From: CAYMKL01 sp964390805
Lineage (GTDB): Bacteria > Chloroflexota > Anaerolineae > VGOG01
Length of the DNA stretch: 14,835 nucleotides
Reading direction: 5' to 3'
NCBI GenBank assembly: GCA_964390805.1
Contig: CAYMKL010000155.1
Coordinates: forward strand, 1-14,835
Shown one piece after another: positions 6,591 through 14,116 of the stretch. A model generated the notes under the pieces. The model did not search any database and was not told the origin of the DNA. It saw only the letters and a program-made list of their open reading frames with translations. Position numbers and translations under genes: made by a program. Every line of letters starts with the position of its first letter. Position 1 is the first letter of the stretch.

Positions 6591-8624
6591 ATGAGCGAAC
6601 AAGAATTTGTAGAAGTTAGCGAAGCACAGATCGCCGTTCACTGGCAGGAAGAACAGTATTTCTATCCTTCAGCACAATTCATTGCTCAGGCAAATATGGC
6701 TGATCCTGCCATTTATGAGCAGTTTGGCTTGGAGAATTTCCCTGGGTGCTACAAGGAATATGCCGATCTGCTGACCTGGTATCAGTATTGGCATACGACG
6801 CTCGATACGAGCGATGCTCCTTGCTGGAAGTGGTTTGTTGGCGGCAAGATAAATGCCAGCTACAACTGTGTTGATAGACACTTACCGAAGTACAAAAACA
6901 AGGCAGCCATCATTTACGTTCCGGAACCGGAGGATGAACCTCATGTGGCCCTGACTTATCAGGAACTTTACGTCAGGGTGAATGAGCTGGCCGCACTTCT
7001 TGGAGATTTTGCCGGGCTCAAGGCTGGCGATAGAGTAACGCTCCATATGCCGATGGTCCCAGAACTCCCGATCACGATGCTTGCTTGTGCCAGACTTGGC
7101 GTAATTCACTCTGAGGTATATGGAGGATTTAGTGGCAGAGCGTGCGGCGAGAGGATAGCAGACTCTGGCAGTGATGTCCTGATAACCATTGACGGCTACT
7201 ACAGGAATGGTAAGCTGCTCGATCACAAAGAGAAATCCGACATAGCCCTCAAGGTAGCGGAAGAAGAGGGCCAAGCCGTCGGTAAAGTCCTGATCTGGCG
7301 ACGTTATCCTGGGAAATATGTCTCTGAGGCGCCGATGGTAGAAGGTCGTGATTGCTTTATGGACGAGGTGCTTAAGGATTATGCCGGCAAAAGAGTCGAT
7401 CCTGTTCCTATGCCCGCTGAAGATCCTCTCTTTATTATGTATACCAGTGGGACGACTGGAAGACCCAAGGGCTGTCAGCATAGCACAGGTGGCTACTTGG
7501 CCTATGTTACCGGTACATCAAAGTATGTCCAGGACATCCAGCCGGAGGATGTTTACTGGTGCATGGCCGATATAGGGTGGATCACGGGACACTCGTATAT
7601 TGTCTATGGTCCGCTGGCGCTTGCTGCAACGAGCGTTATGTACGAAGGCGTGCCCACCTGTCCCGATTCCGGACGTCCCTGGAGAATAGCCGAGCAACTT
7701 GATGTAAACATATTCCACACTGCGCCGACGACGATACGGATGTTAAGAAAAGCCGGTCCTGATGAGCCACAGAAATATGATTACCAGTTCAAGCACATGA
7801 CGACAGTGGGAGAGCCAATAGAACCAGAGGTTTGGAGATGGTATTACCACGTCGTCGGCAAAGGCAAGGCCGTCATTGTTGACACATGGTGGCAGACGGA
7901 AAATGGAGGATTTCTCTGCAGCACTTTGCCAGCGCTTCAACCTATGAAGCCTGGCAGTGCAGGTCCCGGCGTGCCGGGTATCCATCCAATAATCTATGAT
8001 GAGGATGGAAATGAGGTTGAACCGGGATCCAATAGAGCAGGGAATATATGCATCAGGAACCCATGGCCGGGGTCATTCCAGACGATATGGGGAGACCGCG
8101 AGCGATACGTTTCGCAATATTATGAAAAATATTGCAGGAACAAGGACAGTAAGGACTGGCGCGACTGGCCTTACTTCACAGGTGACGCCGCCATGCAAGC
8201 CAAAGATGGATACTATCGAATTCTAGGCAGAGTTGATGATGTCATCAATGTGGCCGGTCATCGGTTGGGCACTAAGGAGCTAGAGGCTGCTTGTCTTCTT
8301 GTGCCAGAAGTTGCAGAAGCAGCAGTGGTACCGCTAGCAGATGAGATCAAGGGCCGGGTCCCTGATTGTTATGTGTCTCTCAAGCCGGGCTACAGCCCCA
8401 GCAAGAATATGGAGGATGCAGTCACGAAGTCTATCGAGACAATAATCGGGAAGATAGCTAGGCCGAAGCACGTTTATGTCGTACCTGATATGCCTAAGAC
8501 TCGTTCTGGAAAGATCATGCGCCGCGTCCTGGCGGCGATCTCTAATGGGCGGGACATCGGTGATGTCACGACATTAGCCAATCCAGAAATTGTCAAGGAA
8601 ATTCAACGAATGGTTCAAGAGTAG
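6591..8624 (+). CDS. acs: Acetyl-CoA synthetase-like AMP-forming acyl-CoA ligase
   Basis: This adenylate-forming enzyme activates acetate (or a similar short acid) with ATP and CoA to acyl-CoA, AMP and PPi in the cytoplasm. The 677 aa are close to the ~650 aa usual for Acs. Visible motifs are the P-loop-like YTSGTTGRPKG (284-294), the Acs signature WWQTENGG (433-440; the usual form is WWQTETGG), the hinge region GDAAMQAKDGYYRILGRVDD from 531, and the C-terminal PKTRSGKIMRR with the catalytic, acetylatable lysine at 641. The Trp of WWQTE narrows the acid pocket and favours acetate or propionate. ATG 6591 is chosen because AAGGAAGGTGA precedes it; an in-frame TTG at 6513 would add 26 unsupported residues. 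Codon use is more A+T-rich than in the gene that follows. AOR-like remnants lie on both sides. Confidence 0.9.
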   Translation: MSEQEFVEVSEAQIAVHWQEEQYFYPSAQFIAQANMADPAIYEQFGLENFPGCYKEYADLLTWYQYWHTTLDTSDAPCWKWFVGGKINASYNCVDRHLPKYKNKAAIIYVPEPEDEPHVALTYQELYVRVNELAALLGDFAGLKAGDRVTLHMPMVPELPITMLACARLGVIHSEVYGGFSGRACGERIADSGSDVLITIDGYYRNGKLLDHKEKSDIALKVAEEEGQAVGKVLIWRRYPGKYVSEAPMVEGRDCFMDEVLKDYAGKRVDPVPMPAEDPLFIMYTSGTTGRPKGCQHSTGGYLAYVTGTSKYVQDIQPEDVYWCMADIGWITGHSYIVYGPLALAATSVMYEGVPTCPDSGRPWRIAEQLDVNIFHTAPTTIRMLRKAGPDEPQKYDYQFKHMTTVGEPIEPEVWRWYYHVVGKGKAVIVDTWWQTENGGFLCSTLPALQPMKPGSAGPGVPGIHPIIYDEDGNEVEPGSNRAGNICIRNPWPGSFQTIWGDRERYVSQYYEKYCRNKDSKDWRDWPYFTGDAAMQAKDGYYRILGRVDDVINVAGHRLGTKELEAACLLVPEVAEAAVVPLADEIKGRVPDCYVSLKPGYSPSKNMEDAVTKSIETIIGKIARPKHVYVVPDMPKTRSGKIMRRVLAAISNGRDIGDVTTLANPEIVKEIQRMVQE

Positions 8625-8629
8625 CTTCT

Positions 8630-8833
8630 CAGCCATATGGACATCCGCCTTTGGCTGGCGGCCCCAATGCAGGCGTGACAGTCAAAATCGAATTGCTGCT
8701 TCGGGAATACCTTGAGGAGTTGGACTGGAGCCTAGATGCGGCTGTTCCCAGTGAGCGACGACTGCGCGAATTGGGATTGGACTTTGTTGCCAATGACCTC
8801 CATGGTGCGATTGTGGCCGGAACTGCGAGATAG
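8630..8833 (+). pseudogene. C-terminal remnant of aldehyde:ferredoxin oxidoreductase
   Basis: The frame from just after the synthetase stop to 8833 encodes about 67 residues that look like the extreme C-terminus of AOR-family enzymes. There is a Pro/Gly-rich lead-in, then LLLREYLEELDWSLDAAVPS followed by ERRLRELGLDFV, the family's L-x-x-Y-Y-x-x-x-x-W-x-x-x-x-x-P-x-x-x-x-L-x-x-L-G-L pattern. The tungstopterin and Fe-S cofactor domains are absent. The only in-frame start is a TTG at 8651 without a good ribosome site. It is therefore a truncated gene end rather than a functional small gene. The next gene starts 23 bp later. Confidence 0.6.
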
Positions 8834-8855
8834 CGACTAGCAACGAGGGCATGCG

Positions 8856-10064
8856 ATGAACCGACGTGAGCGCGTTCTGACCGCTTTGCAGCATAAGGAG
8901 CCGGACCGCGTCCCGGTTGATCTGGGGGCGATGGACTCGACTGGCATCATGGCCATCGCCTACAACCGGTTGAAGGCGCACCTGGGCATCAACGGGGGAC
9001 ACGCCCGGGTGTTCGACCCCTACCAGCAGGTGGTCATCGTCGAGGATGTGATACTGGAGTGGATCGGGGCCGACGTCAAGCCAGTAATCATCGGGCCCCG
9101 CCAGTGGAAACCGTGGCGGTTGCCCGACGGCTCGCCGTGCGAGGTCCCCGAACTGTGGAAGCCTGCGACCCTACCCGACGGCTCGCAGGTCGTCCGCGAC
9201 GCATCGGGCGCTATCACCGCCCGGATGCCGGCCAGCGGGCTGTATTTCGAGCCGGTGGGCTACCCGCTGCGCGAGGCGGAGACCATTGCCGACGTGGAGC
9301 GGCAACGGGCGGCCATCGAGACGGCGGACTGGCCAGGCTTCGCCGACGAGGACTTCGACGACCTGGCGCACAAGGCCCGCTACCTCTACGAGCACACCGA
9401 CTACGCGCTGATGGGCAACTTCTGCGCCCACATCTTCGCCGGAGCGCAACTGCTGCGTGGCTTCGATGTTCTCCTGATTGACCTGCTCCGCAGCCCGGCG
9501 CTGGCTGAGTGTATCATGAACGAGCTGGCTGAGGCTTTCATTCGGCGCTTCGATCGCTACGTCGAAGCGGTGGGCCCCTATGTGCAGATCATCAACGTCA
9601 ATGACGACCTGGGCACCCAGAGCGCGCCAATGATCTCGCCGCAGCTCTATCGCCAGCGGGTCAAGCCCTACCAGCGTAAGCTATATCAGCACATCAAATC
9701 CAAGTTCGACGGCTATCTCTTCCTGCACTCCGACGGTAGCATCTATCCCCTCATCCCTGACCTCATTGAGATCGGGGTAGACATCCTTAACCCGGTGCAG
9801 TTCACAGCGGCGAACATGGACACCCCCAAGCTAAAGGCCGAGTTTAGAAATGAACTCACCTTCTGGGGCGGCGGGTGCGATACCCAGCGGGTGTTGCCTC
9901 ACGGCACGCCGCAGGAGGTGCGCGACGAGGTCAAGTGGCGCATCGAGGAGCTGGCCCCAGGCGGTGGATTCGTCTTCAACCAGGTGCACAACATCCAGTC
10001 TGACGTGCCGCCGGCGAACATCGTAGCGATGTACGAGGCGGTAGCAAAGTACGGCAGCTATTAA
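8856..10064 (+). CDS. Uroporphyrinogen decarboxylase-superfamily protein (methyltransferase-like)
   Basis: The 402-aa TIM-barrel protein begins with the URO-D superfamily motif RERVLTALQHKEPDRVPVDL. This superfamily includes true heme-pathway HemE and corrinoid:coenzyme M methyltransferases such as MtaA/MtbA. It is about 50 residues longer than typical HemE and lacks obvious HemE N-terminal substrate motifs, so a methyltransferase-like or unknown role is more likely. Possible metal-ligand residues are His291 (in LHSDGSIYP) and Cys341 (in GGGCDTQRVLPHGTP), consistent with the zinc-type sites of the methyltransferase branch. ATG 8856 follows a GAGGGC; an ATG at 8851 is out of frame. It may lie at the end of the synthetase transcript or have its own promoter, which I could not see. 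Confidence 0.85.
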   Translation: MNRRERVLTALQHKEPDRVPVDLGAMDSTGIMAIAYNRLKAHLGINGGHARVFDPYQQVVIVEDVILEWIGADVKPVIIGPRQWKPWRLPDGSPCEVPELWKPATLPDGSQVVRDASGAITARMPASGLYFEPVGYPLREAETIADVERQRAAIETADWPGFADEDFDDLAHKARYLYEHTDYALMGNFCAHIFAGAQLLRGFDVLLIDLLRSPALAECIMNELAEAFIRRFDRYVEAVGPYVQIINVNDDLGTQSAPMISPQLYRQRVKPYQRKLYQHIKSKFDGYLFLHSDGSIYPLIPDLIEIGVDILNPVQFTAANMDTPKLKAEFRNELTFWGGGCDTQRVLPHGTPQEVRDEVKWRIEELAPGGGFVFNQVHNIQSDVPPANIVAMYEAVAKYGSY

Positions 10065-10092
10065 CACGTGATCAGTGATGAAGGGAGAAACT

Positions 10093-10390
10093 ATGCAGAA
10101 CGCTCTGCTTGTCATCACGTAGCACTAGTCCGAATAACCGCTATGGCCCCTATCTGGGTGAGTTGCTGCGCGCGGAGGGCCTGAACGGTTTCCGCATGGA
10201 GGAGACGCGCTGCTCGGTGACGGAAAAGACGCGGGACCTCCTGGAGAGCCACGTCGCCGCAGGCGGACAACTGATTATTCTAGCGCCCGAGACGATCTGG
10301 GAGCCGTTGATCGGCCTGACGCCCTTGCCGTCGGGCCTGCTGGATGGCTACCTCAAGCTAGTGATCACCCAGGAAGTGAGGGAGTTTTAG
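10093..10390 (+). pseudogene. Frameshifted remnant of a glutamine-amidotransferase-like (beta-galactosidase trimerisation-like) domain
   Basis: AAGGGAG at 10081-10087 leads to ATG 10093, which encodes MQNALLVIT and then hits TAG (10120-10122). One base over, the frame continues as STSPNNRYGPYLGELLRAEG and stays open to 10390. Skipping the T at 10120 joins both parts into one smooth protein of about 98 aa. The joined N-terminus resembles the start of amidotransferase-fold domains found in larger secreted or carbohydrate-associated proteins (L-L-V-I-T, Y-G-x-Y-L-x-E-x-L-R-A-E-G-L-N). The following part (HVAAGGQLIILAPE) fits the same fold but ends early. It is either a decayed truncated gene or a real small gene with a sequencing error. 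It lies 28 bp after the URO-D gene. Confidence 0.5.
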
Positions 10391-10448
10391 CATGAGACTT
10401 CCTCTATATATGGATCGTTGGGAAATGGGACTATCGTCTAGATAGGCG

Positions 10449-10478
10449 GGAGAGTGTGTCTTTCACACTCTCCTTTTT
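10449..10478 (+). terminator. Rho-independent terminator
   Basis: GGAGAGTGTG at 10449-10458 pairs perfectly with CACACTCTCC at 10464-10473 around a TCTTT loop. Five T residues follow at 10474-10478. It closes the URO-D and remnant segment and separates it from the tdh promoter. Confidence 0.88.
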
Positions 10479-10550
10479 GCATAGAGCACCGCCGATGCAG
10501 GGGGAAATGAAAGCTGTCATCAAGCCTGGGGCAGCTCCAGAGCTAGGAAG

Positions 10551-10585
10551 CTTGTTTCATCAGCCGCTGTCCTTGACGAAACAAG
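10551..10585. promoter_or_regulatory. 8-bp inverted repeat overlapping the tdh -35 box
   Basis: CTTGTTTC at 10551-10558 and GAAACAAG at 10578-10585 are exact reverse complements, with centres 27 bp apart. The right half touches the last base of the -35 hexamer and enters the spacer, a position where a bound repressor would block polymerase. It could be chance for an 8-bp arm. Confidence 0.3.
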
Positions 10586-10601
10586 GGGGCTGTGCTATAC
10601 T
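10573..10601 (+). promoter_or_regulatory. Sigma-70-type promoter of the tdh transcript
   Basis: TTGACG at 10573-10578 and TATACT at 10596-10601 are each one base from consensus at the ideal 17-bp spacing. They lie about 45 bp upstream of the tdh ATG and downstream of the intrinsic terminator at 10449-10478. Confidence 0.8.
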
Positions 10602-10644
10602 GAGTTTGGCACTATACAACCAAGCTCAAAGGAGAGTAAAGCCA

Positions 10645-11610
10645 ATGTCGGAGATGAAGAAGATCCTCGTCACCGGTGCCTGCGGTCAAATTGGCTCCGA
10701 GTTGACGATGGAGCTGCGCAGAAGATACGGCGACGAGAACGTCTTGGCCACCGGCCACAAAACAAAGCCCAGCGATAAGTTGTGCGTGTCAGGCCCTTTC
10801 GAGTTCATTGACGTCACCAGGAGGGAGACGGTCGAGGAGGTCGTGGAGAGGTACGATATTGACACGATCTATCACCTGGCTGCCCTCCTCTCGGCCATCG
10901 GAGAGGCAAAACCCCACCTGGCGTGGGACGTGAACATCAATGGCCTGTACAATGTTCTTGAGATCGCTCGGGAACGCAAGATGACCCGAGTTTTCTGTCC
11001 CAGCTCCATCGCCGTCTTCGGGCCAGAGACGCCTCGCGACAACACACCCCAGGAAACGGTGCTGCGTCCTACGACCATGTATGGCGTCACCAAGGTGGCC
11101 GGCGAGCTGTTGTGCGACTACTACTTCCATCGCTTCGGCCTGGACGTGCGCGGCGCCCGCTTCCCTGGCATCATCAGCAACGAGACCCTTCCGGGCGGCG
11201 GCACCACCGACTACGCCGTGGAGATTTTCTACGAGGCCATCCAGCATAAGCGGTACACTTGCTTCTTGAAAGAAGACACGGTGCTGCCTATGATGTACAT
11301 GCCCGACTGCATCAAAGCCACCATTGACTTGATGGAGGCTGACCCTTCCAGGCTCAAGCACCACGCTGATTTCAATCTAGCAGCCATGAGCTTCTCCCCC
11401 ACCGAGTTGGTGGCAGAAATCAAGAAGCACATTCCTGAGTTCACCTGCGAATACGAGCCCGACTTCCGGCAGGCCATCGCCGACTCCTGGCCCATGACCA
11501 TTGACGACAGTGCCGCCCGTGAGGAGTGGGGCTGGGAGCCAAGCTACGATCTGGCAGCCATGACTGCGGATATGCTGGAGAAATTACGGCAACGGATAGG
11601 AAGCGGATAA
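10645..11610 (+). CDS. tdh: L-threonine 3-dehydrogenase, NAD-dependent SDR type
   Basis: This enzyme oxidises L-threonine to 2-amino-3-ketobutyrate with NAD+. It is the short-chain-dehydrogenase-type TDH, unrelated to the zinc enzyme of E. coli. The 321-aa product has the nucleotide-binding LVTGACGQIGSEL (Gly11, Gly14, Gly17), a catalytic serine at 120/121 (CPSSIAVFGP), and the YxxxK pair at Tyr146 and Lys150. It also has the TDH-diagnostic RFPGIISNETLPGGGTTDYA and a late SWPMTIDDSAAREEWGW block. ATG 10645 has GGAGAG 8 nt upstream; the frame extends 63 codons further up, but that stretch contains the promoter. TDH normally pairs with Kbl, which cleaves the unstable product to glycine and acetyl-CoA. 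Here kbl survives only as a fragment at 12677-13006, separated by a 345-aa gene. Confidence 0.9.
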   Translation: MSEMKKILVTGACGQIGSELTMELRRRYGDENVLATGHKTKPSDKLCVSGPFEFIDVTRRETVEEVVERYDIDTIYHLAALLSAIGEAKPHLAWDVNINGLYNVLEIARERKMTRVFCPSSIAVFGPETPRDNTPQETVLRPTTMYGVTKVAGELLCDYYFHRFGLDVRGARFPGIISNETLPGGGTTDYAVEIFYEAIQHKRYTCFLKEDTVLPMMYMPDCIKATIDLMEADPSRLKHHADFNLAAMSFSPTELVAEIKKHIPEFTCEYEPDFRQAIADSWPMTIDDSAAREEWGWEPSYDLAAMTADMLEKLRQRIGSG

Positions 11611-11629
11611 TCGGATAGGAGGCTTAACC

Positions 11630-12667
11630 ATGAAAGAACCATCACCAACCAAAGCCGACTGGCAGGCTCTTTACCAGGCGGCCATAGAATTCAAAGAGAT
11701 TGAGGCCTGGACCTGGATGTACGATTCGGACGTGTTCGGGGTGCAGGATCCGGCCAGCGGCGAAATCGGCTACTGTTGCATTATGGGCAATCTGGGAGAG
11801 ATGTTTGCCCTGGCCTTGTACCTGGGCAGCGAGGGCTTGGAAAGCTACATGCGAATTGCATCCGAGCCACCTCCGGATCCTTCCGAAGCCTTTGAAGAGC
11901 TCATGCTGCAGAAGTGCCTGATGGCTTCCTTCGCCAACAGAGACGAGCTAAGCAAGGAAGATCGCCAGGTGATCAAAAGCCTGGGCCTGAAGTTCCGAGG
12001 GAGAAACGCCTGGCCACTGTTCCGCAGCTATCGCCCGGCATACCATCCCTGGTACCTGACTGCCGACGAAGCCAGGTTCCTCACCCTGGCTCTGCAACAG
12101 GCGAGGGAGGTCTGCCTTCGCTTCAGGGAAGACCCCGCCTTGTTCGAGCCACCCCAAGATGAGCTCTGGTTCGACAGGGTGCCGGAGGAAACGGAGGATG
12201 GTCTCTCCTGGAGGGACGCCTGGTTGGAGCCTGCCCTGCTGGAAGACGAGTATCTCCCGGACGTGCCTATAGACGAGCTTCGCCTGGCCAGGCTCAAGAA
12301 GGCGGCGCAGTTTATGGACGCCATCTGGGAGATGGACTTCTTCCTCTCGCCCACCCCTGTGCAGGACAAAAGAGGCGAAAGGCCCCACTATCCCTACCAG
12401 ACGCTGGCGGTGGACCAGGCGTCGGGCTTTATCTTTGACACCCACCTGGCCTCCCCTGAAACCTATCTAGAAGAGTTTCCTGTGCGATTTCTAGCTCTGG
12501 CCGAAAGGCTAAAGCGACTGCCGGTCGAAATCTGGGTCAAAAGGGAGGACGCCTACGATCTGTTGGAACCCTTCACCTCTCGCCTGGGAATCGAGCTGTA
12601 TCTGGTGGACGAACTTGAAGCTCTGGAAGAAGCCCAGGCCGCCTTTAGGCAGTTCATGGACCGATGA
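11630..12667 (+). CDS. Uncharacterised two-part protein (DUF7309/DUF6930-like)
   Basis: This 345-aa soluble, acidic protein has no known function. The N-terminal half (about 1-160) is Trp/Tyr-rich (ALYQAAIEFKEIEAWTWMYD, VQDPASGEIGYCCIMGNLGE) and recalls the domain catalogued as DUF7309. After a variable middle, residues about 240-345 carry a compact alpha/beta part (YPYQTLAVDQASGFIFDTHL, then a PVEIWVKREDAYDLLEPF block). That part recalls DUF6930, in which a protein gauges or compares a value against a numeric domain. These family names are from memory and need a search. No catalytic motif, signal peptide or membrane segment is visible. AGGAGG lies 7 nt before ATG 11630 and only 19 bp separate it from tdh, so it is probably co-transcribed. 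It sits where kbl would usually follow tdh. Confidence 0.8.
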   Translation: MKEPSPTKADWQALYQAAIEFKEIEAWTWMYDSDVFGVQDPASGEIGYCCIMGNLGEMFALALYLGSEGLESYMRIASEPPPDPSEAFEELMLQKCLMASFANRDELSKEDRQVIKSLGLKFRGRNAWPLFRSYRPAYHPWYLTADEARFLTLALQQAREVCLRFREDPALFEPPQDELWFDRVPEETEDGLSWRDAWLEPALLEDEYLPDVPIDELRLARLKKAAQFMDAIWEMDFFLSPTPVQDKRGERPHYPYQTLAVDQASGFIFDTHLASPETYLEEFPVRFLALAERLKRLPVEIWVKREDAYDLLEPFTSRLGIELYLVDELEALEEAQAAFRQFMDR

Positions 12668-12676
12668 GGGTGGTAA

Positions 12677-13042
12677 ATCCGTACATTGTACGTGCAGGGT
12701 GGCCTCGTTGCCAATCAGGCAGCCATCCCCGCCCTGGTGGGCCACGAGGACGCGGTCTTCTCCGACCGGCTCAACCACGCCTCCATTACTGACGGCTGCC
12801 GCCTCTCCAGGGCCAAGATCGTCGTCTACGAACACTGCGACCCTGAGGACGCTGAGCGGGTCATCAAGGAGAATATCGGCCAGTACCGCCGCGGCCTGCT
12901 GGTCACCGATGGCGTGTTCAGCATGGACGGTGACGTGGCTCCCCTCGACAAGCTGTACGAGGTCGCCGAGAGGTACGGCATGATCACCATGGTAGACGAC
13001 GCCCACATAGAAGCCAATAATGGGCGAAGCCGACATCAGTAG
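12677..13042 (+). pseudogene. kbl: Internal fragment of glycine C-acetyltransferase (2-amino-3-ketobutyrate CoA ligase)
   Basis: About 110 residues match the central part of Kbl: GLVANQAAIPALVGHEDAVF, the LNHASITDGCRLSRAKIVVY stretch, then RRGLLVTDGVFSMDGDVAPL and a final VDDAH. The homology stops at the DDAH motif (12995-13006), where the aspartate binding the PLP nitrogen is still present. The frame then drifts into NGRSRHQ and ends at 13042. The N-terminal ~100 residues and the whole C-terminal half, including the PLP-binding lysine, are missing, and no start or ribosome site is present. The protein cannot be active. The left break lies next to the stop of the 345-aa gene and the right break at the start of the nuclease-like gene. 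Confidence 0.8.
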
Positions 13043-13910
13043 CAAATACATCCTGGCTGGCGAACCGGTAGAGTGGGTGCGCTGGCTGCTACAGGACGAT
13101 ACGGCGCAAGTAGAAGAGCGCCTGTCAGGAGAGTTCCAGTTCATTCTGCGCCGCAGTGATGAGCTTTTCCGAGTGCGGGGGCAGCAAGGTCCCTTTGTGC
13201 TGGTGCTGGAGGTTCAATTGCGCATAGACTCGCGCATGCCTCGGCGTATGCGGGCCTACGCGGCGCTGGCCGAGGAGAAGTATGACCTGCCGGTCTATCC
13301 AGTAGTGTTCTACTTGCTGCCGCCGGCAGTGGGAGTAACATTGCCAGGTTTCTACCACAGCCAGTTCATGGGGTTGACGGCGCACCAGGACTTTCGGGTG
13401 GTAGCGATGTGGGAGATGGAAGCACGGCAAGTGCTGGAGGAAGGGATTGTGGCTTTGGCGCCCTTTGTGCCGTTGATGAAGGGTGCAGATAGTGGGACGA
13501 TTCGGGATGGAGTAAGGCTGCTGCGGGAGCGGGAGGTGGGGGAAGAAGCGGAAGTGGCGTTGGCGCTATTCGCCAGTTTCGTGATGGAAGCGGAGCAAAT
13601 TCGACAGATTGTGAGGTGGGATATGGCAGTTTTGCGTGAATCACCCTGGTACAATCAGATTCTTGAAGAGGGGCTTCAGCAAGGGCTTCAGCAGGGGCTG
13701 ATGGAAAGCAGGCGTACACAGCGTGAGAACATTCTGCAGGTCTTGCGGGTTCGCTTCAGGCTATCTCAGCAAGGGGAAAGGCCCCTGGCAGACCAACTGG
13801 AGATGATTGACGACCTGGACACTCTGAGAGACCTGTTCACCCACGCCCTGCTGGACGTTACTCTGACTGACTTCAGCACCCAACTGGAGCGGGCGGCGGA
13901 CGGCTGGTAG
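13020..13910 (+). CDS. Rpn/PD-(D/E)XK nuclease-family protein
   Basis: The 296-aa protein resembles the Rpn/transposase_31-like PD-(D/E)XK group (recombination-promoting nucleases), abundant in Chloroflexota and cyanobacteria. It starts with the customary DISSKYILAGEPVEWVRWLL region. The restriction-like core shows Asp47 (RRSDELFRV) and the E-x-Q motif Glu64-Val65-Gln66 (LVLEVQLRID). The C-terminal part has the typical EEGLQQGLQQGLMESR repeat and a helical tail. Metal-dependent DNA cleavage is known for some members, but the cellular role is unclear. There is no clear ribosome site before ATG 13020, and the first codons overlap the dead end of the kbl fragment, as expected if this gene was inserted into kbl. 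Its downstream edge is a large inverted repeat. Confidence 0.75.
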   Translation: MGEADISSKYILAGEPVEWVRWLLQDDTAQVEERLSGEFQFILRRSDELFRVRGQQGPFVLVLEVQLRIDSRMPRRMRAYAALAEEKYDLPVYPVVFYLLPPAVGVTLPGFYHSQFMGLTAHQDFRVVAMWEMEARQVLEEGIVALAPFVPLMKGADSGTIRDGVRLLREREVGEEAEVALALFASFVMEAEQIRQIVRWDMAVLRESPWYNQILEEGLQQGLQQGLMESRRTQRENILQVLRVRFRLSQQGERPLADQLEMIDDLDTLRDLFTHALLDVTLTDFSTQLERAADGW

Positions 13911-13915
13911 CTTCC

Positions 13916-13994
13916 GTCAACGAATACCAAACGAATAAACGAATGACATCTGCGCTCAGAACTTATTCGTTTATTCGTTGCCTCATTCGTTGAC
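13916..13994. repeat. Two-step long inverted repeat built from CGAAT units
   Basis: Outer arms GTCAACGAAT (13916-13925) and ATTCGTTGAC (13985-13994) are exact complements. Inner arms of 15 bp (13930-13944 and 13965-13979) are also exact complements. Gaps of 4 and 5 nt separate the two steps, and the central loop is 20 nt. Each arm contains three copies of the CGAAT/ATTCG unit. It begins 6 bp after the nuclease gene's stop, so it could act as a bidirectional transcription stop or be an end or fold-back of a mobile unit. Confidence 0.8.
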
Positions 13995-14116
13995 AGGATG
14001 CATCAAAGTCCATCTGCTGAACCGCCCACTCCGACGAGCATTGGACGTAGACAACCTTGAAATACTCAAAATCTGTCAAGATTCATCATTAACAAGCCGT
14101 ATGAAGCGGTTCTGAT

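Noticed and set aside
9059..9481. Plus-strand 140-aa ORF inside the URO-D gene
   Set aside because: It is an Arg/Gly-rich frame shadow of a G+C-rich gene, with no ribosome site or recognisable domain.
10456..10644. 63-codon N-terminal extension of tdh
   Set aside because: The stretch contains part of the terminator hairpin and the whole promoter, and the nucleotide-binding motif already begins at residue 8 from ATG 10645.
10789..11364. 191-aa minus-strand ORF over tdh
   Set aside because: It is the antisense of a well-supported enzyme gene; no motif or ribosome site.
13352..13719. Overlapping minus-strand ORFs over the nuclease-like gene
   Set aside because: Pro/Ser/Ala-rich antisense frames without start signals; the plus-strand gene has motif support.
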